64,000 bases of DNA from assembly GCF_041320595.1 (NCBI RefSeq), contig NZ_CP166625.1, positions 3,718,001 to 3,782,000 on the forward strand. Reading direction: 5' to 3'. The stretch's first letter is position 1; every line of letters begins with the position of its first letter. The notes beneath the pieces were generated by a model. That model did not search any database and was not told the DNA's origin. It was given only the letters and a program-made list of their open reading frames with translations. The position numbers were made by a program, and so were the translations under genes. The stretch is from Pleomorphomonas sp. PLEO (GTDB lineage Bacteria > Pseudomonadota > Alphaproteobacteria > Rhizobiales > Pleomorphomonadaceae). Below, one piece after another: positions 9,412 to 18,462 of the stretch.

Positions 9412-10644
9412 GTGAGCGCAGTTCTGCATGTTCCCTCTCTGATCATCGCGGCTGCCGTAACCGGCGCCTGCGTATCGGCCGGCCATCTGGTAATCTGGCG
9501 AGCAGTAAGGAACGAGGTTTGCGTTCTGATCTGGGGCGTTGCCTACGGCCTCGCCACGATATCGATGATCATGCTGGGGCTGCGCGGCCATATACCGGCC
9601 CTGTGGTCCATCACGGTCAGCAACGCGATGTTGCTGCTAGTCTCGGGACTGATCTGGCTTGGCTATCGCCGCTTTTTCGGCAAGGTCGCCGGCCATGACC
9701 GTCTCTTCGCCCTGCTGGGCGCACTGATCTGGGGCGCCCTCGCCTGCGATCAAGGCCTCTTTGCCGACATCAATTTCAGGACCTACGTTATCTCGGCCAT
9801 GCAGTTCGCCTATCTGCTGGTTCTCAGCCTCGAGCTCGTTCGTCAATGCCGAAAGGAACGTTTGCCGGCTCTCGCCCTGACACTGATGGTCATTGTCTTT
9901 CAGCAAGCGATGCTGATAGCCCGTATGATCTACATATTCTTTTTCCCTCTCGATCCATCCATCACAAGTCTTCCGAGCGGTAATCTGATTGGCTTGACCT
10001 TGATCGGCACGATGGCCGTCCTCGTTCTCTCCGGCCTTCTTCAAATGGCTCTGGTCGCCCAGCGTTCGGAACGCCGATTTCGCATCGCGGCGGAAACTGA
10101 CGAGCTGACCGGACTCGCCAACAGGCGGTGCTTCCTGAACGAAGTTCTGCCGCGTTTGGCAGACCGTTCCGATCGCGGCGCTCTGGCTCTATTCGATCTG
10201 GACCACTTCAAACGGATCAACGACACGCACGGCCATCTGATCGGAGACCGCACACTCATAGAATTCGCCTACATTCTTGCCGGGGCAGCCCCTAAAAATG
10301 CCGTCACAGCGCGGGTCGGCGGCGAAGAGTTTGCGCTGTTCCTTCCCGATGCAAGCGTAGCCACAGCGACCATCCTCGCTGAGCACATTCGCCAGCTTAC
10401 CCACGCCTATCGCCTGGATACAGCCAAAGGCGAACTTCGCTTCACGGTAAGTGGCGGAGTCGCCGGCGTCGCGGAAGTCGGCTCAGATTACGAGTCGCTG
10501 AATAGCGCAGCGGATTTCGCGCTCTACAAGGCCAAGAGCGAGGGGCGCAACCGCGTGGCCATTCATCGCCCGGATCCGCCAACGCCGCCGCTTACCTTTT
10601 CCAGGACCAGCGATCGCGGCCAACCTGCGTCCGCAGCCGTCTGA
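9412..10644 (+). CDS. Membrane-bound diguanylate cyclase (GGDEF)
   Basis: 410 residues starting with GTG. About six or seven helices occupy residues 1-220. A GGDEF domain follows: DELTGLANRRCF, LFDLDHFKRINDTHGHLIGD and the intact signature VGGEEF (near residue 304). All catalytic and metal-binding residues are present, so it should make cyclic di-GMP at the membrane. The C-terminus adds a proline-rich tail. Overall layout and size match the degenerate GGDEF protein at 4083-5303, on the other side of mfd, which suggests an old duplication. Divergent from mfd and convergent with sdhE. Confidence 0.9.
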   Translation: MSAVLHVPSLIIAAAVTGACVSAGHLVIWRAVRNEVCVLIWGVAYGLATISMIMLGLRGHIPALWSITVSNAMLLLVSGLIWLGYRRFFGKVAGHDRLFALLGALIWGALACDQGLFADINFRTYVISAMQFAYLLVLSLELVRQCRKERLPALALTLMVIVFQQAMLIARMIYIFFFPLDPSITSLPSGNLIGLTLIGTMAVLVLSGLLQMALVAQRSERRFRIAAETDELTGLANRRCFLNEVLPRLADRSDRGALALFDLDHFKRINDTHGHLIGDRTLIEFAYILAGAAPKNAVTARVGGEEFALFLPDASVATATILAEHIRQLTHAYRLDTAKGELRFTVSGGVAGVAEVGSDYESLNSAADFALYKAKSEGRNRVAIHRPDPPTPPLTFSRTSDRGQPASAAV

Positions 10645-10651
10645 GGGCCAC

Positions 10652-10945
10652 TCAGCCGACCACGGGGTTCTCAAGGGCGAAGGCGATTACCTTCGAGAAT
10701 ACTGCTTTCGGCGCGGTTTCCGGAACCGGGAATTTGCCGAGAATCCAGCCGAACAGATCCCGGTCGTCGACCTCCAATAGGGCCTCGAAATCGTCAAGTT
10801 CGGCTTCCGTCAGGTCGCCGATTGCGGCATCGGCGAACCGGCCGAGCAAAAGATCCAGCTCACGCGTGCCGCGATGCCAAGCGTGATAGAGAATCTTCCG
10901 GCGTCTGGGCGACAAGTCGTCGGACGTACGGCTAAGCCCCGACAT
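10652..10945 (-). CDS. sdhE: Succinate dehydrogenase assembly factor 2 (SdhE)
   Basis: 97 residues of the SdhE/CptB (DUF339) family, which flavinylates SdhA. The invariant RG(T)xE motif is present in HAWHRGTRELDLLLGRF, followed by LTEAELDDFEALLEVDDRDLFGWI, the typical second half. Cytoplasmic. It ends 7 nt beyond the stop of the converging GGDEF gene. In related genomes the gene normally lies between recG and mfd. Neither is adjacent here, and recG is not in the window. Confidence 0.92.
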   Translation of the reverse strand: MSGLSRTSDDLSPRRRKILYHAWHRGTRELDLLLGRFADAAIGDLTEAELDDFEALLEVDDRDLFGWILGKFPVPETAPKAVFSKVIAFALENPVVG

Positions 10946-11119
10946 CGGCAGTTCTCCTGGAAATCGATAAGGGAACTCAGCCCGCAGGCGCGCCCTTGCC
11001 CCCGTAATAGCGGAAATCGGCGGTCAAAGGCAACGCTTGGCGGTTGTCCGCGGTATCGGCAACCGCTCAAGGCTGCTATAGGGGGCACCCTTTTCAAACT
11101 TGGCTCCGGCTTTTCTATC

Positions 11120-12529
11120 ATGCATTCCGCTTCATCGAGCCGCTGGTCAGAACTCATCGCACCGCCCCATCTGGCGGCTTCACTCACGCTGATGCTCGCC
11201 ACGGCGATCTTCGCTTTCAATGCCTTCCTGGTATCGACCGCGATGCCAACGGCGGTGGGTGAACTGCATGGCGAGGCCTATATCTCCTGGACGCTCACCG
11301 TCTATATCGTTGCCTCAATCACCGCCGGTGCCTCGGCGCCGCTTCTCAAGGCGCGCTTCGGCGCACGGCGCTGCCTGTTCGTGGCCAGCGGCGTGTTCGC
11401 TGTCGGAACGCTAGCAGCCGCTCTCTCACCGAGCATGGAACTCGTTCTGATCGGGCGCACTGTTCAAGGCGCCGGCGAAGGCCTTGTCGCGGCCATTGCC
11501 TTCGCGCTGATTCCGCAGCTCTTCCCGTCGCGGCTGGTCGCCAAGCTGTTTGGCGCCGAGGCAATCGTCTGGGCCGTCGCCGCTTTCGGCGGACCGGTTC
11601 TGGCCGGTGTCATTACGGAGATGGTGAGCTGGCGCGCGGCCTTCTTCGTCAACCTGCCGATCGTCGCCATCTTCTTGTTGCTCGTGCATGTGGCGGTGCC
11701 GCGGGAGGCGCGTAACCATGACACGGGCTTCTTTCCCGGAATCCGGCTCGGTCTGGTGGCGCTTGCCATGATGGCGATTTCGATTGCCGGCGTTGCGCTA
11801 GAAGAGCCTTGGCAGGCCTCTATCGTCGTGTTGGGGGCGGCTCTCTGCCTCATCGCAGCGGTGCGCATCGACCTTTCCGCCCACGTTTCTATCCTGCCGC
11901 ATGGTGCCTTCGGCCTTTCCAGCATATCGGGACTCGGTCTGTGGGCGATCTTCCTCCTGCCGCTTGCCCAATCAGTGACCGGCGTATTCCTGGTCTACGC
12001 CGTGCAGCATCTCTGGGGATATGGGCCGGCCGTTGCCGGTGGTATTGGCGCTATTCTGGCTGTGGCATGGAGCAGCGGCGCGGTAACGGTCGCTAACTTC
12101 GACGGCCGGGGAAGACGCGTGGCGTTCGTCGCTATCGGCGCTTCGGTGCTGATGGTAGGGCTTCTTGTTGGCCTCAGCGCCATGGCTCAGCACCTCCTGG
12201 CACTGGTCATGCTCAGTCAATTGGTGATCGGCCTCGGCATGGGCGTTGCCTGGGGCAGTCTCTGCCAAGTGGTCATGGAAACTCAACTTGAGGATGAGCG
12301 CAGCAAGGCTTCGGCCCTTCTTCCGACGCTCCAGTCAGCGGGCTACGCGGCTGGCTCGGCGATCTTCGGTCTTGTCGCCAATCTCGCCGGTTTTGCGACC
12401 GACCGCTCGCCGGAAGGTCTCCGGTTCGCGATGATCGTCGCCTTCGCGGCGGCAGCCCTCTTGGCACTGCCGTCGCTCGGCTTTGCGCTTCGCATGGGCC
12501 GGCTCCATCGAGCCGGCACGTACGAGTAA
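11120..12529 (+). CDS. MFS transporter, drug:H+ antiporter type
   Basis: 469 residues from the ATG at 11120, with 12 to 14 helices. The first helix carries FNAFLVSTAMPTAVGEL, a form of the motif seen in the DHA2 drug-exporter branch. It is followed by the loop FGARRCLF between helices 2 and 3 and by LIGRTVQGAGEGLVAAIAFALIPQLFP. The frame is open about 80 codons further upstream, but that part overlaps the sdhE start region and is not hydrophobic. Likely an inner-membrane multidrug or metabolite exporter; the substrate is unknown. It converges on cysNC with almost no gap. Confidence 0.85.
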   Translation: MHSASSSRWSELIAPPHLAASLTLMLATAIFAFNAFLVSTAMPTAVGELHGEAYISWTLTVYIVASITAGASAPLLKARFGARRCLFVASGVFAVGTLAAALSPSMELVLIGRTVQGAGEGLVAAIAFALIPQLFPSRLVAKLFGAEAIVWAVAAFGGPVLAGVITEMVSWRAAFFVNLPIVAIFLLLVHVAVPREARNHDTGFFPGIRLGLVALAMMAISIAGVALEEPWQASIVVLGAALCLIAAVRIDLSAHVSILPHGAFGLSSISGLGLWAIFLLPLAQSVTGVFLVYAVQHLWGYGPAVAGGIGAILAVAWSSGAVTVANFDGRGRRVAFVAIGASVLMVGLLVGLSAMAQHLLALVMLSQLVIGLGMGVAWGSLCQVVMETQLEDERSKASALLPTLQSAGYAAGSAIFGLVANLAGFATDRSPEGLRFAMIVAFAAAALLALPSLGFALRMGRLHRAGTYE

Positions 12530-12533
12530 CGAT

Positions 12534-14460
12534 CAGATCGTCACATCGGCCCCGGGTATGATTCCAACGTCCTGCAAGTGTGCGACGATGCGCTCGGCCA
12601 ACAGATCGGGGGGGCCGAGGTCGTGTCGAGGTGGATCTCCGGCTTGTCCGGCGCCTCATAGGGCGAGGAGATGCCGGTGAAGCGGGCAATCTCGCCAGCG
12701 CGTGCCTTGGCATAAAGCCCCTTGGGATCGCGAGCCTCTGCGACATCAAGCGGCGCGTCGACGAACACCTCGATGAACTCGCCCTCCTCCACCAGTTCCC
12801 GGGCCAATTGCCGCTCGGCGCGGAAGGGGGAGATGAACGAGACCAGCACGATCAGGCCGGCGTCGATAAACAACTTGGCCGTCTCTGCAACGCGCCGAAT
12901 GTTCTCGACCCGGTCGGCGTCCGAGAAACCGAGGTCGCGGTTAAGGCCGTGGCGGACATTGTCACCGTCGAGGATATAGGCGTGACGGCCAAGTGCGGTC
13001 AGCTTCTTCTCGACGAGGTTGGCAATGGTCGACTTGCCGGCGCCGGAAAGACCCGTGAACCAGACGACGGCCGGCTTCTGCCCCTTGGCGAGCGCCCGTG
13101 CTCGCTTGTCGACGTCAAGCGCCTGCCAATGGATATTGCCGGCACGACGCAAACCGTGATCGATCATGCCAGCGCCAACGGTGAGATTGGAAAGCCGGTC
13201 GATGACGATGAAGGCACCGGTCTCACGATTGACGGCATAGGGATCGAAGGCAACCGGTTCGGACAAGGACAGGTTGGTGATGCCGACCTCGTTGAGAGCG
13301 AGGCTTTTCGCCGGTAACTCACCGCCGGTGTTGACGTCGATCTTGTGATGGATCGCCGTGACCTGAGCGGTGACCTGGCGCGCACCAATCTTCAGGAGAT
13401 AAGGCCGACCCGGCAGGAGCGGCTCGTCGGCCATCCAGATCAGATGGGCAGCGAACTGGTCGGATACTTCCGGTCGGTCCGTGACAGCGGACAGCACGTC
13501 GCCGCGCGAAATGTCGATCTCGTCGGCAAGCGTCAATGTCACCGCCTCGCCGACAGAAGCGGATTCGAGCTCGCCGTCGAAGGTAACGATGGACTTCACC
13601 GTCGAGGTCCGCCCGGATTTTGCAACCACCACAGCGTCGCCACGCCTGATTGTGCCGGAAGCGATTGTGCCGGAGAAGCCGCGAAAATCGAGGTTCGGGC
13701 GGTTGACCCACTGTACCGGCAAGCGAAACGCCCGTTCAGTCGCATCATCGTCGACGGCCACGGTTTCCAGATGTTCGACCAGTGTCGGACCTGTGTACCA
13801 GGGAATGCGAACGCTCCGCTCGAGCACGTTGTCGCCATAACGAGCACTGAGCGGAATCGCGGTCAGCGTTTCGAAGCCGAGATCGGCGGCAAACGCCCTG
13901 TAGTCGGCGACGATATCGTCGAAGACGGCTTGGGAAAAGTCGACAAGATCAATTTTGTTGACCGCCAGCACGACGTGGCGAATGCCAACCAGCGACACGA
14001 TGAAGGAATGACGGCGCGTTTGGGTCAGCACACCGCGCCGTGCGTCGATCAGGATCACCGCCAGGTCGGAGGTGGAGGCGCCCGTCGCCATGTTGCGCGT
14101 GTACTGCTCGTGGCCGGGCGTGTCGGCGACAATGAATTTGCGCCGGTCGGTCGAAAAGAAACGATAGGCGACGTCGATGGTGATGCCCTGCTCGCGTTCG
14201 GCTTCGAGGCCATCGACAAGAAGCGCCAGATCGATGTCGTCACCGACGGTGCCGTGCTTGCGCGAGTCTTTCTCGAGACTCAGGAGTTGGTCCTCGAACA
14301 GCAGCTTGGAGTCGTAGAGCAGACGGCCGATCAGCGTCGACTTGCCGTCGTCAACCGAACCGCAGGTGAGAAAACGGAGCAGGCTCTTGCGTTCGTGCCG
14401 GCCGAGATAGTCGGTAAAAGCCGAGGCATCGGCGGCGACGTTCTGGTCGATGGCATTCAT
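12534..14460 (-). CDS. cysNC: Bifunctional sulfate adenylyltransferase subunit 1 / APS kinase (CysN-CysC), tail frameshifted
   Basis: With CysD, CysN makes APS from sulfate and ATP, driven by GTP; the fused CysC domain phosphorylates APS to PAPS. The GTPase motifs [17 protein letters not shown] and [13 protein letters not shown] are at the N-terminus, and the APS kinase P-loop [11 protein letters not shown] opens the last third. The uninterrupted frame runs to 12541 (639 residues), but its last 20 or so residues (after HLDTTSAPP) are nonsense. At a run of seven G at 12608-12614 one extra base would restore [17 protein letters not shown], the normal CysC end, with a stop at 12534. This is either a sequencing indel or a real late frameshift. 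The ATG overlaps the cysD stop by one base. Confidence 0.92.
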
Positions 14461-15368
14461 CAGAAATAGCCTTCCCGCTTCTTCTTTTCCATGGAGGCGG
14501 CATCGTCGTGGTCGATCAGGCGACCGGAGCGCTCGGACGTTCGGGCGATCAGCATCTCGCGGACGATTTCCGGCAGGGTCGCCGCGTCACTTTCGACAGC
14601 GGCAGTCAACGGGTAGCAGCCAAGCGTACGGAAGCGGACGCGGCGCAATTCCGGTGTTTCCCCGGCCTGGAGCGGTAAGCGATCGTCGTCGACCATGATC
14701 CACTGGCCGCCCCTGTTGACCACCGGCCGCTCGGCCGAAAAGTAAAGCGGCACGATCGGGATCTTCTCAAGCAGGATGTATTGCCAGATGTCGAGCTCGG
14801 TCCAATTAGACAGCGGGAAGACGCGGATGCTCTCGCCCGGCCGGACGCGGGAGTTATAGAGGTGCCATAGCTCCGGCCGCTGGTTTTTCGGGTCCCAGGC
14901 GTGGGTGTCGGTCCGAAAGGAGAAGACTCGCTCCTTCGCCCTGCTCTTCTCCTCGTCACGACGGGCGCCACCGAAGGCCGCGTCGAAGCCGTGCGCGGTC
15001 AGCGCCTGCTTCAGAGCCTCTGTCTTCATGATGTTGGTATAGACAGATGAGCCGTGGCTGAACGGCGTGATGTCGGCCGCGACTCCGTCCGGATTGGTGT
15101 GCACCAGGAGATCGAGCCCCTCCGACTTTACCGTCGCATCGCGGAAGGCGATCATCTCGCGAAACTTCCAAGTGGTGTCAACGTGCAGCAGCGGAAATGG
15201 CAGCTTTCCTGGATAGAAAGCCTTGAGCGCCAAGCGCAGCATAACCGAGCTATCCTTGCCAATCGAATAGAGCATGACCGGATTGCGGAACTCGGCGGCG
15301 ACTTCGCGGATGACGTGGATGGATTCCGCTTCGAGACGCTTCAAATGGGTCAGACGATCCTGGGACAC
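14460..15368 (-). CDS. cysD: Sulfate adenylyltransferase subunit 2 (CysD)
   Basis: 302 residues, the catalytic subunit of ATP sulfurylase. The PP-loop motif is [18 protein letters not shown]. Other family landmarks are [26 protein letters not shown], the segment ending [13 protein letters not shown]-like (here [15 protein letters not shown]), and the end [15 protein letters not shown]. The start is GTG with AGGTGAG 6 nt upstream. The stop shares one base with the cysNC ATG (TGATG), so the two subunits are coupled. No cysH, cysI or cysG is adjacent, unlike many rhizobia. Two dyads lie in the 230 nt upstream and may be regulatory. Confidence 0.95.
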   Translation of the reverse strand: MSQDRLTHLKRLEAESIHVIREVAAEFRNPVMLYSIGKDSSVMLRLALKAFYPGKLPFPLLHVDTTWKFREMIAFRDATVKSEGLDLLVHTNPDGVAADITPFSHGSSVYTNIMKTEALKQALTAHGFDAAFGGARRDEEKSRAKERVFSFRTDTHAWDPKNQRPELWHLYNSRVRPGESIRVFPLSNWTELDIWQYILLEKIPIVPLYFSAERPVVNRGGQWIMVDDDRLPLQAGETPELRRVRFRTLGCYPLTAAVESDAATLPEIVREMLIARTSERSGRLIDHDDAASMEKKKREGYF

Positions 15369-15443
15369 CTGAACTCACCTCGTGCGCGACGAACGTCGCG
15401 GCTTTCTCTCTGCCGGTCACATGACTGGAGATACTGGCGAAGC

Positions 15444-15465
15444 GGTATCAAGCCTCCCTGATACC
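15444..15465. promoter_or_regulatory. Inverted repeat upstream of cysD
   Basis: GGTATCA and TGATACC (15444-15450 and 15459-15465) form a perfect 7-bp dyad with an 8-nt spacer, about 80 nt upstream of the cysD start. It is placed like an operator. The binding protein is unknown. Confidence 0.4.
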
Positions 15466-15554
15466 CTCAAGAAAGCGCGCACTCCCGCGAAAGGAGAAAA
15501 GAGAAAATCTTTCCGCCAAGAGCGTTTTGCTTTCGTTGAGTGCAAATTTCGGCC

Positions 15555-15570
15555 GATAATATCTATTATC
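15555..15570. promoter_or_regulatory. 16-bp AT-rich palindrome between lacI-type gene and cysD
   Basis: GATAATATCTATTATC has 7-bp perfect arms around a 2-nt centre, in an AT-rich stretch (about 15535-15600). It could be an operator for cysD, about 190 nt away, or part of the end of the regulator transcript. Confidence 0.35.
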
Positions 15571-15597
15571 TACTGTATTTGTATTCTAATTGTAATT

Positions 15598-16671
15598 TTA
15601 AGAGACTTCGGTATGCGCGCCGTTTAAAGGCCGCTCGGGGGCGGCGGCCGTCGATCCACGGACGATCAGTTGCACCGGCCACACCTCGGCCACTGTGCCC
15701 GGCTTTTGCCCGGCAACCCGGGCAAGCGCCATCTCGGCAACGCGGGCACCGGCAGCGCGGATCGAGGACCGCGTCGTCGTAAGTTGAGGGTGGAACTGCT
15801 CGGCAGGAAAGGCCGGCATCTCATCGTCGTGGGCGACGATCGACAGGTCGCGAGGCACTTCGAGACCAAGTTCGGCGGCGGCCCGCAGCACGCCGAGCGC
15901 CACCAGAATGGAGCCGCATAGGATAGCTGTCGGCCGCGCGTCGCTTTCCAGCGCTTGGCGGGCGCAGCGATAGGCGTTCTCGGCCGTCATCGGCATGAAA
16001 TACTCGTTGAGCAGACTCCCAGGCAACCCGGCGGCGGCAAAAGCGACGGCAGCGCCCCGCGAGCGATCCTGTGCAAAAGTGAAGTGCTCCTCGCCGTTCA
16101 TCAACATAATGCGGCGGTGGCCAAGTTGGATCAGGAAGCTGGTCGCCTGCTGGAAAGCGCCGAAGTTGTCGATGTCGATAAAGGAGATACCCACAGGCTC
16201 GGGAGGGCGACCGTGCACGACGAAGGGAAATTTCAACTCGCTGAGCAGGGCAATGCGCGCGTCGATAACCTGCGGCGCCGACAGGATGACAACATCGACC
16301 GTGCCATCGCGGGCCAATCGGCCGAAGCTGGCGATCTCATCACGGGGCGTCGACGGGCTGATGAGAATATCAAACCCTTCTTTGGCGCTGGTCTCGGCGA
16401 CACCAGCGAGATATTCGACGAAAAGCGGATCCATGAACGCGTTTCGCTCGGCATTGAATACGACGCCCAAAGCGTGAGCACGTCCCGTTGCCAGCCGTCG
16501 GGCTGCCGGGCTCGGCCGATATCCGAAACGTTGCGCAGCGGCGAGCACAATTTCGCGCGTTTTTTCGCTGACCTCTGGATATCCGTTGAGCGCGCGGCTG
16601 ACGGTGGTCTGCGAGAGATGCAACTCGGCAGCCAATTCCTTAAGATTCATTGTCATTTTTTCCGTCGTCAT
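15598..16671 (-). CDS. LacI-family transcriptional regulator of the disaccharide operon (ThuR/AglR-like)
   Basis: About 357 residues from the ATG at 16671, which has a GAGG/GGGGGAAG purine stretch upstream. ATGs at 16656 and 16650 are also possible; the frame continues upstream to 16758 without family resemblance. The N-terminal helix-turn-helix and hinge are textbook: NLKELAAELHLSQTTVSRALNGYPEVSEKTRE, then AAQRFGYRPSPAARRLATG. A periplasmic-binding-protein-like effector domain follows, with ILCGSILVALGVLRAAAELG and DLSIVAHDDE. It is divergent from thuE. Two LacI-type operators lie in the intergenic region, so it probably represses the operon and releases it when the disaccharide or a derivative is present. 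Confidence 0.9.
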   Translation of the reverse strand: MTTEKMTMNLKELAAELHLSQTTVSRALNGYPEVSEKTREIVLAAAQRFGYRPSPAARRLATGRAHALGVVFNAERNAFMDPLFVEYLAGVAETSAKEGFDILISPSTPRDEIASFGRLARDGTVDVVILSAPQVIDARIALLSELKFPFVVHGRPPEPVGISFIDIDNFGAFQQATSFLIQLGHRRIMLMNGEEHFTFAQDRSRGAAVAFAAAGLPGSLLNEYFMPMTAENAYRCARQALESDARPTAILCGSILVALGVLRAAAELGLEVPRDLSIVAHDDEMPAFPAEQFHPQLTTTRSSIRAAGARVAEMALARVAGQKPGTVAEVWPVQLIVRGSTAAAPERPLNGAHTEVS

Positions 16672-16819
16672 CGGAAGCCGCCTCACTCTTCCCCCAGAAG
16701 CCGGGAGCCAGCGCCGATGAGCGAGCCTTACCATTTGTCGCGATACTGTTAAACCCATTGGCTCCTGCTCAAAGGATTAGCACGGCAAGAATTGGCAGCC
16801 GGGGCGCCTAAATCCTCCC

Positions 16820-16833
16820 TGCAAACGGTTACA
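16820..16833. promoter_or_regulatory. LacI-family operator O1
   Basis: TGCAAACGGTTACA matches the general LacI/GalR operator TGNAANCGNTTNCA at every fixed position. It ends 8 nt before the -35 box of the predicted thuE promoter. Confidence 0.75.
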
Positions 16834-16841
16834 TTGACCTG

Positions 16842-16870
16842 TTGACAGGGGCTCGGCTTTCAAGGATGAT
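16842..16870 (+). promoter_or_regulatory. Predicted sigma-70-type promoter of thuE
   Basis: TTGACA at 16842-16847, a 17-nt spacer, then GATGAT at 16865-16870 (four of six matches to TATAAT). It lies between two LacI-type operators, about 90 nt upstream of the thuE ATG. Confidence 0.6.
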
Positions 16871-16879
16871 CCTATCGTT

Positions 16880-16891
16880 CAAAGCGCTTTG
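16880..16891. promoter_or_regulatory. LacI-family operator O2
   Basis: CAAAGCGCTTTG is a perfect 12-bp palindrome with the AAAGCGCTTT core of many LacI-family sites. It begins 10 nt after the predicted -10, so bound repressor would block transcription start. Confidence 0.6.
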
Positions 16892-16958
16892 GAGGTTTCG
16901 GGCGCTTCGTACCCAGTTGCGGCATTCGGGAGAAGTGCCGCATTCAAGGGAGGACTCG

Positions 16959-18224
16959 ATGTTTCATTCAGCCCTGCGTGCCGGTCTTTTTGCCGGCGCG
17001 GTTTTCTGCGCATCCGCCACGATGGCAGCAGAGCTTGCGGTCGTGTCCGGTGATACCGGCAACGGACTGGCTTTCCTGCAGAGCCAGCTCAAGGAGTTCG
17101 AAGCCAAGACCGGCAACACGGTCAAGATCGTGCCGATGCCGTCGTCCACCACCGACCAGTTCGGCCAGTATCGGCTATGGCTGGCCGCCGGTAACGCCGA
17201 CATCGATGTCTACCAGACCGACGTCATCTGGGCGCCGCAGCTGTCGGATCAGTTCCTCGACCTGACGGATGCCGCCAAGGATGTGGTCAAGGACCATTTC
17301 CCCTCGATCATCGAGTCGCAGACGGCCAATGGCAAGTTGGTTGCGATTCCGGCATTTACCGACGCGCCGGCTCTGTTCTATCGCAAGGATCTGCTCGAAA
17401 AATATGGCAAGCCGGTTCCCAAGACCTGGGATGAGATGGCCGCCACGGCCAAGGAAATCCAGGACAAGGAACGGGCGGCCGGCGCCAAGGACATGTGGGG
17501 CCTTGTCTTCCAGGGCAATGCCTACGAGGGCCTGACCTGCAACGCATTGGAGTGGGTGAAGTCGTTCGGCGGCGGCCAGATCGTCGAGGCCAACGGCGAC
17601 ATCTCCATCAACAATGAAAAGGCTGCCAAGGCCCTTGATACGGTCAAGGGCTGGGTTGGCACCATTTCGCCTCCCGGCGTGCTTGCTTATCAAGAGGAAG
17701 AAGCACGCGGCGTCTGGCAGACTGGAAACGCCGTCTTCATGCGCAACTGGCCCTATGCCTATGCGCTCGGCAACGGTGAGGACAGCGCCGTGAAGGGCAA
17801 ATTTGGCGTATCGCCCCTGCCGGCTGCGACGGCGGGTGACAAACCGGCGGCAACGCTGGGTGGCTGGAACTTCGCGGTATCCAAATATTCCAAGAACCCG
17901 GATGAGGCGATCAAGCTCGCTCTGTTCCTTGGCTCCAAGGAGGTTCAGAAGAACCGGGCCATCGACCAGACCAACTTGCCGACGATCGTGTCCCTCTACG
18001 ATGACCCCGACGTGGCCAAGGCCGCGCCGATCATTCCGCAGTGGAAAGACGTGTTCATGAACGCCGTGCCGCGTCCGTCGGCGCCGACCAAGGTCAAATA
18101 CAACGAGGTGTCCTCGTTGTTCTGGTCCGCCGTTCACGACACGTTGTCGGGCAATGGTGCCGCCGCCGATAACCTCGAAATGCTTGAGGCCAAGCTAACC
18201 GAGCTCAAGGGCGCCGGCTGGTAA
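16959..18224 (+). CDS. thuE: Disaccharide ABC transporter substrate-binding protein (ThuE-like)
   Basis: 421 residues from the ATG at 16959, preceded by AGGGAGGA. A signal peptide is evident (residues 1-24, ending SATMAAE), so the protein is periplasmic. The mature part is a class I sugar-binding protein with DQFGQYRLWLAAGNADIDVYQTDVIWAPQL and FTDAPALFYRKDLLEKYG; it closely resembles trehalose/maltose-binding ThuE of rhizobia. YEGLTCNALEWV and the GVWQTGNAVFMRNWPYAYAL segment are typical. It delivers trehalose, maltose, sucrose or similar alpha-glucosides to ThuFGK. A hairpin follows before thuF, often seen where the binding protein is made in excess of the permeases. Confidence 0.88.
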   Translation: MFHSALRAGLFAGAVFCASATMAAELAVVSGDTGNGLAFLQSQLKEFEAKTGNTVKIVPMPSSTTDQFGQYRLWLAAGNADIDVYQTDVIWAPQLSDQFLDLTDAAKDVVKDHFPSIIESQTANGKLVAIPAFTDAPALFYRKDLLEKYGKPVPKTWDEMAATAKEIQDKERAAGAKDMWGLVFQGNAYEGLTCNALEWVKSFGGGQIVEANGDISINNEKAAKALDTVKGWVGTISPPGVLAYQEEEARGVWQTGNAVFMRNWPYAYALGNGEDSAVKGKFGVSPLPAATAGDKPAATLGGWNFAVSKYSKNPDEAIKLALFLGSKEVQKNRAIDQTNLPTIVSLYDDPDVAKAAPIIPQWKDVFMNAVPRPSAPTKVKYNEVSSLFWSAVHDTLSGNGAAADNLEMLEAKLTELKGAGW

Positions 18225-18236
18225 GCCTTTGGTTCG

Positions 18237-18277
18237 CCAGTCGCCCGGCGTCACTCTCTAGAAGAACGGGCGGCTGG
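18237..18277 (+). terminator. Intercistronic stem-loop between thuE and thuF
   Basis: CCAGTCGCCCG (18237-18247) pairs with CGGGCGGCTGG (18267-18277) with one G-T pair and a 19-nt loop. No run of T follows, so it more likely protects the thuE mRNA end or attenuates than fully terminates. Confidence 0.5.
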
Positions 18278-18462
18278 CTTCTTCCGGTGCGGTTCTATCG
18301 CGCCAGTCTGGACATATTTTCGACCGAGCCGCCAATCAGCCCGTTCCGCACAACTTCAGTCGTGAGGGTGGCTGTCGGAGATTCCGGTGTCCCCTGATCG
18401 TGCCCGCGACCGGTACCGCCGAGGCAGATCGACGCCCTTCGCACTCCATCGCAGGAATTGCC

